A stretch of 64,000 nt of DNA from Candidatus Binatia bacterium (GCA_022827045.1 JAJDTQ010000006.1:1-64000); one strand, 5' to 3'. Shown: positions 53,869-63,650, counted from the stretch's first letter. A program made the numbers and translations. The notes: generated by a model not told the origin, from the letters alone.

Positions 53869-55518
53869 TCACGGGCGGTCCGATTTCTTGAACTCGGTGC
53901 GAAGCTCGGAAGCGAGCCGCCCCAGGCGGTAGGTCTTCCAGTCGATGAACTTGGCGTAGCTCGCCAGCCTGGGGTGCACCGCGCCGATCCGGCGCCACAT
54001 CTCCTGCGTGATGGTGCGGTAGTCGGGATGGCCTTGCGGCATGGTCCGCAACTCGCCGATGTGCACCGCCTCCCGCAGATTCATCTTCATGTACCATCGG
54101 GTCCGGTAGGCGAAGGGGACCACGTACTGGGCCTCCCGCGGATGGTCCGCCCGGATCCGTTGGTGGACCTCGGCCGCGCGCTCCATGCAGCGACGGAAGT
54201 CTTCGCCGAACCCCGCCGCCACGATCTCCGGCGGCGTGTCGTAGCCGTGGGCGGTGGTGAAGTCCTGCCGTTCCTGGCTGAGCAGGCGATGCCTTTGCAG
54301 ATCGCGGTAGGCGCCCAAGTTGCCGATAATGTCGAAGGTGTAATAGACCTGCTCCAGCGCGCGGCCGGGCTTTTCGCGCCGGTGCCGCCGGCCCTTCATG
54401 TACGTGTCCAGCACTTCCTGCCGGCGCTCGTCCGGCAGCCGCGCCGCCAGCTCCCTCAACTGCGACAGCGGGTGCGTCGTGTGAGGGTAGAGGACGGCGG
54501 CGATGATCCGTTCTTCCGCCTGCTCGTCGTAGTCCACCAGCGTCACGGCCGGCGCCTCCCGCACCGGCTCGGTCACCGCCTCCGCGGCCAGCGCCCGGGT
54601 CTGGTCGAAGGTCTCGGAGAGGTACGGGCTCGGCTGCGCCCGCTTCACGAACGACGGGATCAGCGTGTCGAGCTCCTGGTGGATGGCGGTTCCGAGGGTG
54701 CGAAGCTCGGCGAGGTCGCTGGAGTAGGACTTCGACAGCAGGTACTCGAAGGCCTGTCCCACTCCGAACAGCCCGACGTTGGTGCGGGTGGCCGCCGGCA
54801 GGTAGCCGCGCAGGAGATCGCAGGCATGGGCGCGCACGGTGGACCGGTAGGCGGTTTCCGCCCACTTGGCGAGTTTCCCGTCGCGCCGGGCCTCGGCGTA
54901 GGTGACGGTGGCGCCGGTGCGCGGGTGACGCAGCTCCGTGTCCTCCAGCGGAACGGCCTTGCGGACGTGCTCGATCATCGGCTCCATCTGCCGCGAATAG
55001 GTTTCGAACAGGAGCTCCATGACCTCGAGATAGTCCCGGCCGTGCCTCGATTCGGCCAGGGTCGGCTCGACGAAGTAGAGGTGCCGGCCGTCGCGGTCCT
55101 TGCGGTCGAAGCGCACGTAGCGGGTGGACTTTTCCAGCGGCGCGATGCCGATGCGCGGGTCCTCGAGGTACTTGGCGGCTACGTTGGAGATCCCTTCGCA
55201 GGCCACGTGGGCGCCGCCCAGCTGCGCCACCGAGTCGTCGCCGTAACCGACGAGCACGCGGTCATAGAAGGCGCGCGCGCGGCGCACCGCCGGATCGTCA
55301 CCGTCGGCGGGTCCCGTGCTGTCCAGCACCACGGCGAGGTCGGCGTCGCCGAGGAACTCGTCCAGGAACGTGCGCCGGAGGTCCCTGGCCGAGCGGCTGT
55401 AGCGGGAGAAGAGCGCGCCGGCCACCTCCTGGGGCAGCCTCAGCCCGAAGACCGGCCGGTCCACGTTGGTGAAGAACGGCGCGAGCCTCTCGCGTTCCGC
55501 CGGAGTGAAGTTTTCCAT
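53869..55518 (-). CDS. Double-length ThyX-like protein (FAD-dependent thymidylate synthase family)
   Basis: A 549-residue protein, about twice the length of ThyX (220-260). Both halves look ThyX-like. The N-half has GYGDDSVAQLGGAHVACEGIS (91-111) and LEKSTRYVRF (128-137), which keeps the Glu-x-Ser-x-Arg-Tyr end of the ThyX motif but not RHR. The C-half has RDLQRHRLLSQERQDFTT (405-422), which keeps Arg-His-Arg-x2-Ser but loses the Ser-x-Arg-Tyr end. A single composite site or a non-thymidylate function is possible. The ATG at 55518 begins the recognisable domain; upstream in-frame residues look random. It is divergent from tkt. Confidence 0.78.
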   Translation of the reverse strand: MENFTPAERERLAPFFTNVDRPVFGLRLPQEVAGALFSRYSRSARDLRRTFLDEFLGDADLAVVLDSTGPADGDDPAVRRARAFYDRVLVGYGDDSVAQLGGAHVACEGISNVAAKYLEDPRIGIAPLEKSTRYVRFDRKDRDGRHLYFVEPTLAESRHGRDYLEVMELLFETYSRQMEPMIEHVRKAVPLEDTELRHPRTGATVTYAEARRDGKLAKWAETAYRSTVRAHACDLLRGYLPAATRTNVGLFGVGQAFEYLLSKSYSSDLAELRTLGTAIHQELDTLIPSFVKRAQPSPYLSETFDQTRALAAEAVTEPVREAPAVTLVDYDEQAEERIIAAVLYPHTTHPLSQLRELAARLPDERRQEVLDTYMKGRRHRREKPGRALEQVYYTFDIIGNLGAYRDLQRHRLLSQERQDFTTAHGYDTPPEIVAAGFGEDFRRCMERAAEVHQRIRADHPREAQYVVPFAYRTRWYMKMNLREAVHIGELRTMPQGHPDYRTITQEMWRRIGAVHPRLASYAKFIDWKTYRLGRLASELRTEFKKSDRP

Positions 55519-55683
55519 GGAGATTCCGGGAGAATATCCGTTGTCCGGCCAAAATCCAACCAATCCGCCGAAAACCGGCCGAAATCGGCCTCTCGCGCGT
55601 TGTATGCGGCCGGGATCATCTGGCAAACTTGAAACAGGGGTCCCATACCGCGGAAGGTCACGAATTCACGGAGTTCCTATTTC

Positions 55684-57750
55684 ATGAGCGACGCCAGTCT
55701 CGACGATCTCTGCATCAATACGATCCGTACCCTGTCCATCGACGGGGTTCAGCAGGCCAATTCGGGGCACCCGGGGACGCCCATGGCCATGGCGCCGGTG
55801 GCCTACTGCCTGTGGCAGCGCTTTCTGCGCTTCGATCCCGACGATCCCATCTGGCCCAACCGGGACCGCTTCGTGCTGTCGGCGGGCCACGCGTCCATGC
55901 TGCTCTACTCGATGCTCCACCTGACCGGGGTCAAGGCGGTCAGCAAGGACTACGAGACCCTGGGCTCCCTCTCCGTTCCGCTGGAGGCCCTCCAACAGTT
56001 CCGCCAACTGGACAGCCGTTGTCCCGGCCACCCGGAGTACCGCTGGACCTCGGGTGTCGAGACCACCACCGGACCCCTCGGACAAGGGGTGGCCACCAGC
56101 GTGGGCATGGCCATCGCCGGGCGCTGGATGGCGAGCCGCTACAACCGCCCCGGGTTCGAGGACCTCGTCGACTTCGACGTCTACGCGCTGTGCGGCGACG
56201 GTTGCATGATGGAGGGGGTGTCCAACGAGGCGGCCTCGCTGGCCGGCCACCTGAAGCTGTCCAGCCTGTGCTGGATCTACGACAACAACCGCATCACCAT
56301 CGAGGGCCACACCGCCTTGGCGTTCTCCGACGATGTCGCCACCCGTTTTCTCGGCCACGGCTGGAACGTAGTGCGGGTGGGCGACGCCAACGACCTGGAG
56401 ATGCTGGAGCGGGCGTTCCGCACGTTTCGGGACACCACGGACCGCCCCACCCTGCTGATCGTGGACAGCCACATCGGCTACGGTTCGCCCAACAAGCAGG
56501 ACACCAGCGGCGCCCACGGCGAGCCCCTCGGGGTGGAGGAGGTCAAGCTCACCAAGCAGCGGTACGGCTGGCCCGAGGACGCGGAGTTCCACGTCCCCGA
56601 CGGCGTGCGGGAGCATTTCCGCGCGGGGATGGGAGACCGCGGCAAGTCCCTGCGCGACGCCTGGTTCGCGCGCCTCGACGACTATCGGGCCCGCTATCCG
56701 GAGCTGGCGGACGAGCTCTACCGCATGCAGCACCGCCAGCTTCCCGAGGGATGGGACCGGGATCTGCCGGATTTCCCCGCGGACGCCAAGGGAGTGTCAG
56801 GGCGCGACGCGTCGGGCAAGGTGCTGAACACGCTGGCGCGGAACGTCCCGTGGCTCATGGGGGGCGCGGCCGATCTGGCCCCCTCCACCAAGACCCGGCT
56901 CACCTTCGACGGCGCCGGAGACTTCTCGGCGGACAGCCCGGACGGCCGCAACCTCCATTTCGGCGTCCGGGAACACGCCATGGCGTCGATCATGAACGGC
57001 ATGGCGCTGGTGAAGGTGCGCGCCTACGGGTCGGGGTTCCTGATCTTCAGCGACTACGCCCGCGGCGCCATCCGTCTGAGCGCGCTCATGGAGCTGCCGG
57101 TGATCCACATCTTCACCCATGACTCCATCGGCGTGGGGGAGGACGGTCCGACGCACCAGCCGGTGGAGCACCTCGCCTCGCTCCGGGCGGTGCCGGGGCT
57201 GATGGTGTTGCGGCCGGCGGACGCCAACGAGGTGAAGGCCGCCTGGAAGGTCATCATGGAGCTGCACCACGAGCCGGCGGTGCTGGTGGTGACGCGCCAG
57301 GCATTGCCGACCGTGGACCGCGCGCGGTACGCGCCGGCCGACGGCGTCGCCCGGGGCGCCTACGTGCTGGCCGATGCGCCGGACGGAGCGCCCGACGTCC
57401 TGCTGCTCGCCACCGGCAGCGAGGTGTCGTTGTGCGTGGAGGCTCATGAGATCCTGGCCGGGGAGGGAATCAGGGCCCGGGTGGTGAGCATGCCATGCTG
57501 GGAGCTGTTCGACGATCAGGACGAGGACTACCGCAACAGCGTGATCCCGCCCGAGGTGACCGCCCGGGTGTCGGTGGAGCAGGCCTCGGTGTTCGGCTGG
57601 ACCAAGTACACCGGCATCGGCGGACACCAGATCGGCATGCGGTCCTTCGGCGCCTCGGCGCCTCTCAAGGACCTCCAGAAGAAGTTCGGCTTTACCGCGG
57701 ACGACGTGGTCGCCGCGGCCAGGGAACAGGTCGCCCGGAGGAACACATGA
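55684..57750 (+). CDS. tkt: Transketolase
   Basis: A 688-residue thiamine-diphosphate enzyme. The N-terminal domain has ANSGHPGTPMAMAPVAY, SAGHASMLLYSMLHLTG and the TPP motif CGDGCMMEGVSNEAASLAGHLKL to DNN. The middle domain has FGVREHAMASIMNGMAL (with the conserved Glu) and THDSIGVGEDGPTHQPVEHLASLRA. It transfers C2 ketol units between pentose and hexose phosphates. Its TGA stop overlaps the tal ATG by 4 nt (ATGA), so tkt-tal-rpe is a coupled operon. GGAG lies 11 nt before the ATG. Confidence 0.97.
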   Translation: MSDASLDDLCINTIRTLSIDGVQQANSGHPGTPMAMAPVAYCLWQRFLRFDPDDPIWPNRDRFVLSAGHASMLLYSMLHLTGVKAVSKDYETLGSLSVPLEALQQFRQLDSRCPGHPEYRWTSGVETTTGPLGQGVATSVGMAIAGRWMASRYNRPGFEDLVDFDVYALCGDGCMMEGVSNEAASLAGHLKLSSLCWIYDNNRITIEGHTALAFSDDVATRFLGHGWNVVRVGDANDLEMLERAFRTFRDTTDRPTLLIVDSHIGYGSPNKQDTSGAHGEPLGVEEVKLTKQRYGWPEDAEFHVPDGVREHFRAGMGDRGKSLRDAWFARLDDYRARYPELADELYRMQHRQLPEGWDRDLPDFPADAKGVSGRDASGKVLNTLARNVPWLMGGAADLAPSTKTRLTFDGAGDFSADSPDGRNLHFGVREHAMASIMNGMALVKVRAYGSGFLIFSDYARGAIRLSALMELPVIHIFTHDSIGVGEDGPTHQPVEHLASLRAVPGLMVLRPADANEVKAAWKVIMELHHEPAVLVVTRQALPTVDRARYAPADGVARGAYVLADAPDGAPDVLLLATGSEVSLCVEAHEILAGEGIRARVVSMPCWELFDDQDEDYRNSVIPPEVTARVSVEQASVFGWTKYTGIGGHQIGMRSFGASAPLKDLQKKFGFTADDVVAAAREQVARRNT

Positions 57751-58889
57751 ACCCGTTGAAAGACTTGGACGAACATGGGCAGTCGGTCTGGCTGGACTTC
57801 ATACAGCGGAAGCTGCTGACCGGTGGCGAGCTGCAACGTCTTGTGGAAGAGGACGGCCTCAAGGGCGTCACCTCCAATCCGGCCATCTTCGAAAAGGCCA
57901 TCGCCGACAGCGACGACTACGACGACGTGATCGCGCGCATGGGCGGCGACGGATCGGCAGACCCCAAGGAGGTGTACGAAGCCATCGCCACCCGCGACAT
58001 CCAGGACGCGGCGGACGTGCTGCGGCCGGTCTACGAGGAGACCCGGCGGCGCGACGGCTACGTAAGCCTGGAGGTGTCGCCATACCTGGCCCATGACACC
58101 GAGGGCACCGTGGCGGAGGCGCGGCGGCTCTGGAACACCGTGTCGCGGGATAACCTGATGATCAAGGTGCCCGGCACGCCGGAGGGAGTGCCGGCCATCG
58201 AGCAGTTGATCGGCGAGGGCATCAGCGTCAACGTGACGCTGCTGTTCGCGCGGGAAGCCTACGAGCAGGTGGCCCAGGCCTACATCCGGGGCTTGGTCAA
58301 GGCCGCCGCCGACGGGTTGGACGTGGGCCGTATCGCCAGCGTGGCGAGCTTCTTCATCTCGCGCATCGACACGCTGGTGGACGGCACCCTGGAGAAGAAG
58401 CTCCAGGCCGTGGACGACGCCGCGAAGGAACGTCTTCAGGCACTCATGGGAAAGGTCGCCATCGCCAACGCCAAGCTCACCTACAAGCGCTACAAGGAGA
58501 TCATGCAGGGCGAGGGCTGGCAGGCCCTGGCGGGGAAGGGAGCCCGCCCCCAGCGGCTCCTGTGGGCCAGCACCAGCACCAAGAACCCGGACTACCGCGA
58601 CGTGATGTACGTCGACGAGCTCATCGGCGAGGATACGGTGAACACTATTCCGCCGGCCACACTGGACGCGTTCCGCGATCACGGAGAGGCCCGCAAGAGC
58701 CTCGAAGAGGACGTCGAGGGAGCCGCCGAGACCATGGAGGCTCTGGAGCAGGCGGGGGTGTCCATGAAAGAGGTGACGGACAAGCTCCTGGAAGACGGCG
58801 TGCGGCTCTTCTCCGAGGCCTTCGACAAGCTGCTGGCGGCGGTGGAAGAAGAATGCCGGAAGGCGGGGGAGCATGGGCAGGGGCGTTAG
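57747..58889 (+). CDS. tal: Transaldolase
   Basis: A 380-residue transaldolase of the larger bacterial subgroup. It has [54 protein letters not shown] with the Schiff-base Lys, then [21 protein letters not shown] and [16 protein letters not shown]-terminal [23 protein letters not shown] segment closes the barrel. It transfers dihydroxyacetone units in the non-oxidative pentose phosphate pathway. It overlaps tkt by 4 nt and rpe by 17 nt. Confidence 0.96.
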   Translation: MNPLKDLDEHGQSVWLDFIQRKLLTGGELQRLVEEDGLKGVTSNPAIFEKAIADSDDYDDVIARMGGDGSADPKEVYEAIATRDIQDAADVLRPVYEETRRRDGYVSLEVSPYLAHDTEGTVAEARRLWNTVSRDNLMIKVPGTPEGVPAIEQLIGEGISVNVTLLFAREAYEQVAQAYIRGLVKAAADGLDVGRIASVASFFISRIDTLVDGTLEKKLQAVDDAAKERLQALMGKVAIANAKLTYKRYKEIMQGEGWQALAGKGARPQRLLWASTSTKNPDYRDVMYVDELIGEDTVNTIPPATLDAFRDHGEARKSLEEDVEGAAETMEALEQAGVSMKEVTDKLLEDGVRLFSEAFDKLLAAVEEECRKAGEHGQGR

Positions 58890-59547
58890 CATCCTCCCCT
58901 CTATCCTCTCCGCCGATTTCTGCATTCTCGGACAGCAGATCGCCGAGGTGGACGAAGCCGGCGCGGACGCCATCCACGTGGACGTCATGGATGGCCGTTT
59001 CGTGCCCAACATCACCATCGGCCCGTTGATGGTGGAGGCGGCGCGACGCAGCACCCGGCTGCCGCTGGACGTCCACCTCATGATCGTGGAGCCGGAGCGC
59101 TACCTGGAGGACTTCGCCAAGGCGGGCGCCGACACCCTCCTGGTCCACCAGGAGGCCTGTCCGCACCTTCATCGAACGGTACAGCAGATCAAGTCGCTGG
59201 GCAGCAAGGCCGGAGTGGTGCTCAATCCCGCCACGCCGCTGGCGACTCTCGACGAGATCCTGCCGGAGCTGGACCAGATCCTCATCATGAGCGTCAACCC
59301 GGGGTTCGGCGGCCAGAGCTTCATCGAGAGCAGCGTGGAGAAGGTGCGCCGGCTCAAGCGCATGCTCGACGAGCGCGGCCTGGAGATCCCCATCGAGATC
59401 GACGGCGGCGTGGGTCCGGAGAACGCCGATCGGGTCGTGGCCGCCGGCGCGACGTTGCTGGTGGCCGGCTCATCGGTCTACAAGGCGCCCGGGGGTGCCG
59501 CCGCCGGGGTTCGGCGGTTGCGGGACAGCATCCCTTCCAGGCCGTAA
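58873..59547 (+). CDS. rpe: Ribulose-phosphate 3-epimerase
   Basis: A 224-residue TIM-barrel epimerase. It has [10 protein letters not shown] with the conserved Ser, [18 protein letters not shown] with the metal and catalytic Asp, [40 protein letters not shown] with the invariant Met, and [32 protein letters not shown] with the second catalytic Asp. It interconverts ribulose- and xylulose-5-phosphate. ATG 58873 overlaps tal by 17 nt, giving translational coupling. Cassette order is tkt-tal-rpe. Confidence 0.97.
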   Translation: MGRGVSILPSILSADFCILGQQIAEVDEAGADAIHVDVMDGRFVPNITIGPLMVEAARRSTRLPLDVHLMIVEPERYLEDFAKAGADTLLVHQEACPHLHRTVQQIKSLGSKAGVVLNPATPLATLDEILPELDQILIMSVNPGFGGQSFIESSVEKVRRLKRMLDERGLEIPIEIDGGVGPENADRVVAAGATLLVAGSSVYKAPGGAAAGVRRLRDSIPSRP

Positions 59548-59582
59548 GGGGGAGGCGCCGTCCACGCCGGCGCCCTCCGGGT

Positions 59583-60326
59583 TCACGGGTTGGGCAGAAC
59601 CACGTCCGTCCGCGTCGCCGTCCCCGGGCTCACCTCCACCCGCCGCGATACCTTACCCAATCTCTCGTGCCAGAAGCGCAGTTGGTAGTTTCCCGGCGGG
59701 ACACCGCCGATGGCGTAGCGGCCGCGGGAGCCGGTTACCGCGAAGAACCGGTTCGGCGTCACCACGATGTAGGCACTCATCCAGGCGCGGTGCAGTTCGC
59801 AGATGATCTTCACGAGGCCGGGCTGCCGGAGAGTCCTGGTCACCCGGCGCCAGCGGGGGATGCCGTCGTTGAACAGGGTCCTGGGTCCGATCCGGGCGTG
59901 AGCGTCGTGGAGTATGACGTCGCTGTTCAGAAGCAGCAGGCGGCTGCCCACCGGGGCGGCCTGAACGTGGGGCGCAAACCGGCACCCGATGTTGTCGAGC
60001 TGTATGTTCAGAGGTTGTCCGGTCCGCCCGTCGAGGCCCGGACCGCTCAGGGTCACGACGACGTTCCGCAAACCGCCGTCCGCGGCCGCGACAAGGCCCT
60101 GGTCGGGAACCATGGAGCCGCAAAAGGCCTGTTCCTTGTGAACCTTCAAGACGCCGGGCAGGGGCGGTTCCCCCGGGAAGCGCACGGTTCCGGCGATGCT
60201 TCCGGTCGTGGTGGAACGGGAAGCCCGGTCGGAGACATGGCTCGCGGGTTGTCCCAGGGCATGCTCCGTGACGGACCAGAGGACCGCCAGGATCAGGCCC
60301 GTTGTCAGTGTCCGGCGAGGTTTCAA
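59583..60326 (-). CDS. Secreted cupredoxin-like protein with carboxypeptidase-regulatory-like domain
   Basis: A 247-residue exported protein with a signal peptide (about 1-25). The N-terminal mature domain begins GSIAGTVRFPGEPPLPGVLKV. A plastocyanin-like part has SDVILHDAHAR (His140/143) and IICELHRAWMSAYIVV, i.e. Cys176-x2-His179-x3-Met183, which are the ligands expected for a type-1 copper site. A final SGRYAIGGVPPGNYQLRFWHERL matches carboxypeptidase-regulatory-like beta-sandwich repeats. It may bind copper at the cell surface. The start is a TTG at 60326. It converges with rpe and lies just after a terminator on the same strand. Confidence 0.7.
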   Translation of the reverse strand: MKPRRTLTTGLILAVLWSVTEHALGQPASHVSDRASRSTTTGSIAGTVRFPGEPPLPGVLKVHKEQAFCGSMVPDQGLVAAADGGLRNVVVTLSGPGLDGRTGQPLNIQLDNIGCRFAPHVQAAPVGSRLLLLNSDVILHDAHARIGPRTLFNDGIPRWRRVTRTLRQPGLVKIICELHRAWMSAYIVVTPNRFFAVTGSRGRYAIGGVPPGNYQLRFWHERLGKVSRRVEVSPGTATRTDVVLPNP

Positions 60327-60358
60327 ACCGCCCCCGGATAAGCCGTGAGGCTCCTTGG

Positions 60359-60398
60359 AAAAACAAAATCGGGAAGACCCTTGCGGGCCTTCCCGATT
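60359..60398 (-). terminator. Intrinsic terminator of the binding-protein-like gene
   Basis: A 14-bp stem with one mismatch (60367-60380 with 60385-60398), a TTGC loop and, on the minus strand, a downstream T-rich run (TTTTGTTTTT) form a rho-independent terminator. It ends the transcript of the gene at 60481. Confidence 0.8.
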
Positions 60399-60480
60399 GC
60401 GTTGAAATTCGCTGCCGTTCTCATGCCGCCCCGGGCAGGCCTTGAGAACCCGCCCCGGAGGGCGCGAGCGCTGACTGCTG

Positions 60481-61398
60481 CTAGTGGGCCGACTGCTGAA
60501 CGTCCAGGTTTACCAGCTCGGTAGCGGCATCGTTCTCGGCCAGCATCCCCCAGCTCTTGATCCAGGCGGCGGTGCGCTCCAGCTCTTCCGCGGGGATCGG
60601 TGCCGGGTCCACCACCACGATGCGGCTGTCGCGCAGCTCGTCCGCGCGGATGGCGGCGATCTCCGGATCGTCGCTGTGGTAGTCGATGAAGTACTGCATG
60701 TACTTCTTCTTGTCGGCGTTGACGCGGCGCACGGCTTCGCGCACGGCGCGGTTGAACATCGCGTAGGTCTCGGCGTCGACGTTCTCGGATGCCACCTCGG
60801 TGCCGTGGAGAGAAGCCGAGACGACGATGCGGCAGCCCTTTTTCTCCGCCAGCGTGAGGTAAGGCTCGGTCAGCGGCGTGGACTCGATCTCGCCCTTCAT
60901 CACCGACTCCAGGCGGTAACGGGAGCCGCGCGGCGCCTGACAGAGCTTGATCTGGTCGCGGGTGAGAAAGCCCTCGAGCATGTGCAGGGTCAGGTAGTGG
61001 GTCCCGAAGTAGAAAGGCACGCCCACGAGCTTGTTGGCGAGCTGCTGGGCCGTGTAGACCTCGGAATCGGGCCGCACCACCAGTCCCGCATAGGCGATGA
61101 TGGAACGCCGTCCGATCTGCCGTCCGGCGTCGACGGCGGAGTCCTGGACGCGGCAGTAGTTGCCCCACTCGCAGGCGTTGTACATGTCGGCCTTGCCCTG
61201 CTCGAAGAGCATGCCGTGGCTCGCGTGAGGGTCCGCGTCCTTGGGATCGGTGACTTCGGTATGGGTGTTCTTGTCGCCCGGGCCGCGATCGGCAAACTCG
61301 ATTTCCAGCCCTTCCTTCTCGAACAGGCCCTCGTTGTACGCCACCAACTCGCACAGACCCTGGAACGGCGCGGTGCTCTCAAGAACCAGCTTCTTCAT
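60481..61398 (-). CDS. Binding-protein-fold protein (NMT1/SsuA-like) without signal peptide
   Basis: A 305-residue protein. It starts MKKLVLESTAPFQGLCELVAYNEGLFEKEG, the strand-helix pattern of NitT/TauT/THI5-type ligand-binding proteins, and continues with DMYNACEWGNYCRVQDSA, IIAYAGLVVRPDSEVYTAQQLANKLVGVPF and ESVMKGEIESTPLTEPYLTLAEKKGCRIVVSA. There is no signal peptide and no ABC partner. Like the proteins at 1760 and 21544 it may be a cytoplasmic enzyme or sensor. ATG 61398 is chosen because AAGGAGA lies 8 nt upstream. An intrinsic terminator follows at 60359. Confidence 0.68.
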   Translation of the reverse strand: MKKLVLESTAPFQGLCELVAYNEGLFEKEGLEIEFADRGPGDKNTHTEVTDPKDADPHASHGMLFEQGKADMYNACEWGNYCRVQDSAVDAGRQIGRRSIIAYAGLVVRPDSEVYTAQQLANKLVGVPFYFGTHYLTLHMLEGFLTRDQIKLCQAPRGSRYRLESVMKGEIESTPLTEPYLTLAEKKGCRIVVSASLHGTEVASENVDAETYAMFNRAVREAVRRVNADKKKYMQYFIDYHSDDPEIAAIRADELRDSRIVVVDPAPIPAEELERTAAWIKSWGMLAENDAATELVNLDVQQSAH

Positions 61399-61580
61399 TG
61401 TGGTCTCCTTATGCAGAAAGTTTCGCGTATTTGCGGTGTTGCGGCGCAATGCCGCCGTGAATAAGTGTTTTTCTACCACAATCTGCCGCCGGATGGCAAC
61501 AGTGTTGACGCCGGGACCGGGAGCTCTACCGGCGGCCCCGGAACTTGTCCGGGCGCCGGGCTTCGTGCCACACTGCGACC

Positions 61581-62885
61581 GTGCCGCAATCCTCCACCAC
61601 CCAGCCGGATGCACGGGCGGACGACACCCCGGGCGGCACGTCCCTCAAGGACGTGAAGCAGTCCAGAGTGTCCTTTGGCGCGCTCCGGCAACCTCATTTT
61701 CGCGCCTACTTCTCGTACACCATGCTGGCCATGATGGCCGACAACATCGAGCACGTGATCAGCTACTGGGTGATCTACGACCTGTTCCGGTGGGAGGAAC
61801 TGCAGGGGTTCGCGGTTATCAGCCACTGGTCACCGTTCCTGCTGCTGTCGTGGTACGTCGGCCTGCTGTCGGACCGTTTCGACTGCCGCCGGGTCATCCA
61901 ATGGGCGATGATCCTCTATTTCGTCCTCACCATCGCCTGGGCGTACTTCATCATCACCGGGACGCTCACGGTCTGGCACGCCTGCGCGTTGCTGGTGGTG
62001 CATGGAGTCGCCGGCGTCCTGTGGAGCCCCGGAAGCCAGCTCATTCTCCACGACATGGTGGGTCCGGAGCACCTCCAGAGCGCCGTCCGCCTGAGCGCCA
62101 CCAGCCGGCAACTGGGAATCCTCGCCGGACCGGCGGTGGGCGGATTCATGATGCGGGGGCTGGGAGCGGCGTGGGGCCTGGTGGTCAATGCGCTGTTCTA
62201 CATTCCCCTGACCCTGTGGCTGTCGCGGGTCCCTTATACCGGACGCCGCGCCCATGAGGTGCAGGCGCGCCGGGTCACCTGGGCCCGGGCCCTGGAGGCG
62301 CTGAGGGAGGCCCGCAGCAACCGCGTCATCGTGTCCATGGTCTGCCTGGTGGGGGTTTCCTCGCTGGTGGTGGGCAATGCCTTCCAGGCCCAGATGCCGG
62401 GGTTCGCCATCAACCTCGGGGTGGGCGAGGCGGGGTACAGCGTGCTGCTTGCCGCCAACGGGGCCGGCGCCTTCGTGAGCGGCATCCTGCTGGAAAGCCG
62501 GGGTTTTCTCCAGGCGCGGGCGCGCACCGCCATCGTCCTGGCGCTGCTCTGGTGCGTCGCTCTGGGCTGCTTCGCGTTCACGCCCTACTACTACCTCGCG
62601 GTGGCGCTGCTGTTCGCCGCCGGGTTCCTCAACCTCGCCTACCTGACCATGTCGCAAACCCTGGTGCAGCTCGTTTCGCCGGCTCACCTGCGCGGCCAGT
62701 TGATCGGCCTGTTCATCATGTCCGGGTTGGGGCTGCGCACCTTCAGCGGCATTACCGTGGGCATCGCGGGCGGCATCATCGGCATCCAGTGGTCGCTGGG
62801 CCTGAGCTGCGCGTTCCTGCTGGCGATCATGGTGTTGCTGCTGGCGGTCACCGCCCGGGCCCGGGGCGACGAGGGCGACCTCTGA
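61581..62885 (+). CDS. MFS transporter (EntS/DUF894-like)
   Basis: A 434-residue permease with about 12 hydrophobic helices. It begins with a loose 25-residue region, then FRAYFSYTMLAMMADNIEHVISYWV, VGLLSDRFDCRRVIQWAM as the loop 2-3 motif and VLWSPGSQLILHDMVGPEHLQSAVRLSATSRQLG. This pattern fits the enterobactin-exporter-like branch. Substrate unknown. The start is uncertain: a GTG at 61581 is used, but a TTG twelve codons upstream is in frame and neither has a clear ribosome site. It is divergent from the binding-protein-like gene. Confidence 0.82.
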   Translation: MPQSSTTQPDARADDTPGGTSLKDVKQSRVSFGALRQPHFRAYFSYTMLAMMADNIEHVISYWVIYDLFRWEELQGFAVISHWSPFLLLSWYVGLLSDRFDCRRVIQWAMILYFVLTIAWAYFIITGTLTVWHACALLVVHGVAGVLWSPGSQLILHDMVGPEHLQSAVRLSATSRQLGILAGPAVGGFMMRGLGAAWGLVVNALFYIPLTLWLSRVPYTGRRAHEVQARRVTWARALEALREARSNRVIVSMVCLVGVSSLVVGNAFQAQMPGFAINLGVGEAGYSVLLAANGAGAFVSGILLESRGFLQARARTAIVLALLWCVALGCFAFTPYYYLAVALLFAAGFLNLAYLTMSQTLVQLVSPAHLRGQLIGLFIMSGLGLRTFSGITVGIAGGIIGIQWSLGLSCAFLLAIMVLLLAVTARARGDEGDL

Positions 62886-62926
62886 GCCGGCCCCGCGATG
62901 CGGGAAGAACGGAGCAAGGAAGGTCG

Positions 62927-63412
62927 ATGGCACGGACTTCAAGGAAAACCCTTTATCTGGCGAATCCTTACGGTTTCTCGTCGCAACTGCGGGCAGGTCC
63001 GCTGGCTGTCCTCACAGCGGCGCTGGAAGCGCTGGGAGTGGAGGTGTGGGAGCCGTTCGCGCGCAACAACCAGGTGGACAAGGCCGAGGCCGGCTGGGCA
63101 TACCGCATCGGACAGGCAGACCTGAGCGACGTACGCGCCGCGGACGGTCTTTTCGCGGTGGTCAACGGCTGCCCGCCGGACGAGGGCGTCATGGTCGAGC
63201 TGGGCATGGCCATTGCCTGGGAGAAACCGATTTTTCTTTTCCGGGACGACTTTCGCCGTTGTACCGACAGCGAGGCGTATCCCTTGAACCTGATGGTGTT
63301 CAGCGGCCTTCCGAGGGTCGGATGGCAGGCCTACCTGTATCAGTCGGTCGAGGAGATCGGCGACCCGGACAAGCCCCTGTTCCGGTGGGTGCGGGACCGT
63401 GCGCGGCAGTAG
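62927..63412 (+). CDS. Nucleoside 2-deoxyribosyltransferase-like protein
   Basis: A 161-residue protein with KTLYLANPYGFSSQLRAGPL (substrate-binding start), then the conserved Asp of LSDVRAADGLFAVVNGCPPDEGVMVELGMAIAWEKPIFLFRDD. The Pro-Pro-Asp-x-Gly-x3-Glu-x-Gly segment corresponds to the motif holding the catalytic Glu of nucleoside 2-deoxyribosyltransferases. Such enzymes exchange or hydrolyse the base of deoxynucleosides. AAGGAAGG lies just before ATG 62927. It starts 41 nt after the MFS gene, so both are probably co-transcribed. Confidence 0.8.
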   Translation: MARTSRKTLYLANPYGFSSQLRAGPLAVLTAALEALGVEVWEPFARNNQVDKAEAGWAYRIGQADLSDVRAADGLFAVVNGCPPDEGVMVELGMAIAWEKPIFLFRDDFRRCTDSEAYPLNLMVFSGLPRVGWQAYLYQSVEEIGDPDKPLFRWVRDRARQ

Positions 63413-63431
63413 CGGTCCGCCCCGCGGGTTG

Positions 63432-63461
63432 TTGACACGGCGTCGCTTGTTCGACTATCAT
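63432..63461 (+). promoter_or_regulatory. Sigma-70-type promoter of the anti-sigma-type ATPase gene
   Basis: TTGACA (63432-63437) and TATCAT (63456-63461) are spaced by 18 bp, close to consensus. The 190-bp untranslated leader that follows, up to 63650, shows no gene or recognised riboswitch. Confidence 0.6.
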
Positions 63462-63650
63462 TCGGCGTGTAACTTGCGGGAAGTGCGAGGAGTAACAAGA
63501 TCGGGATGGGACCTCCGAAGGTCCGCCGGACCGACCTGAGATGTTCGTGCCCGGGGCGCGGAGGCGGCGGTTTGGTAGTACTCTCCACCGGTCGGTCAAC
63601 AGCATGCCGAATTCCGGTATGATTCACATCAGTCGTTTGGGGTGGCTCCG

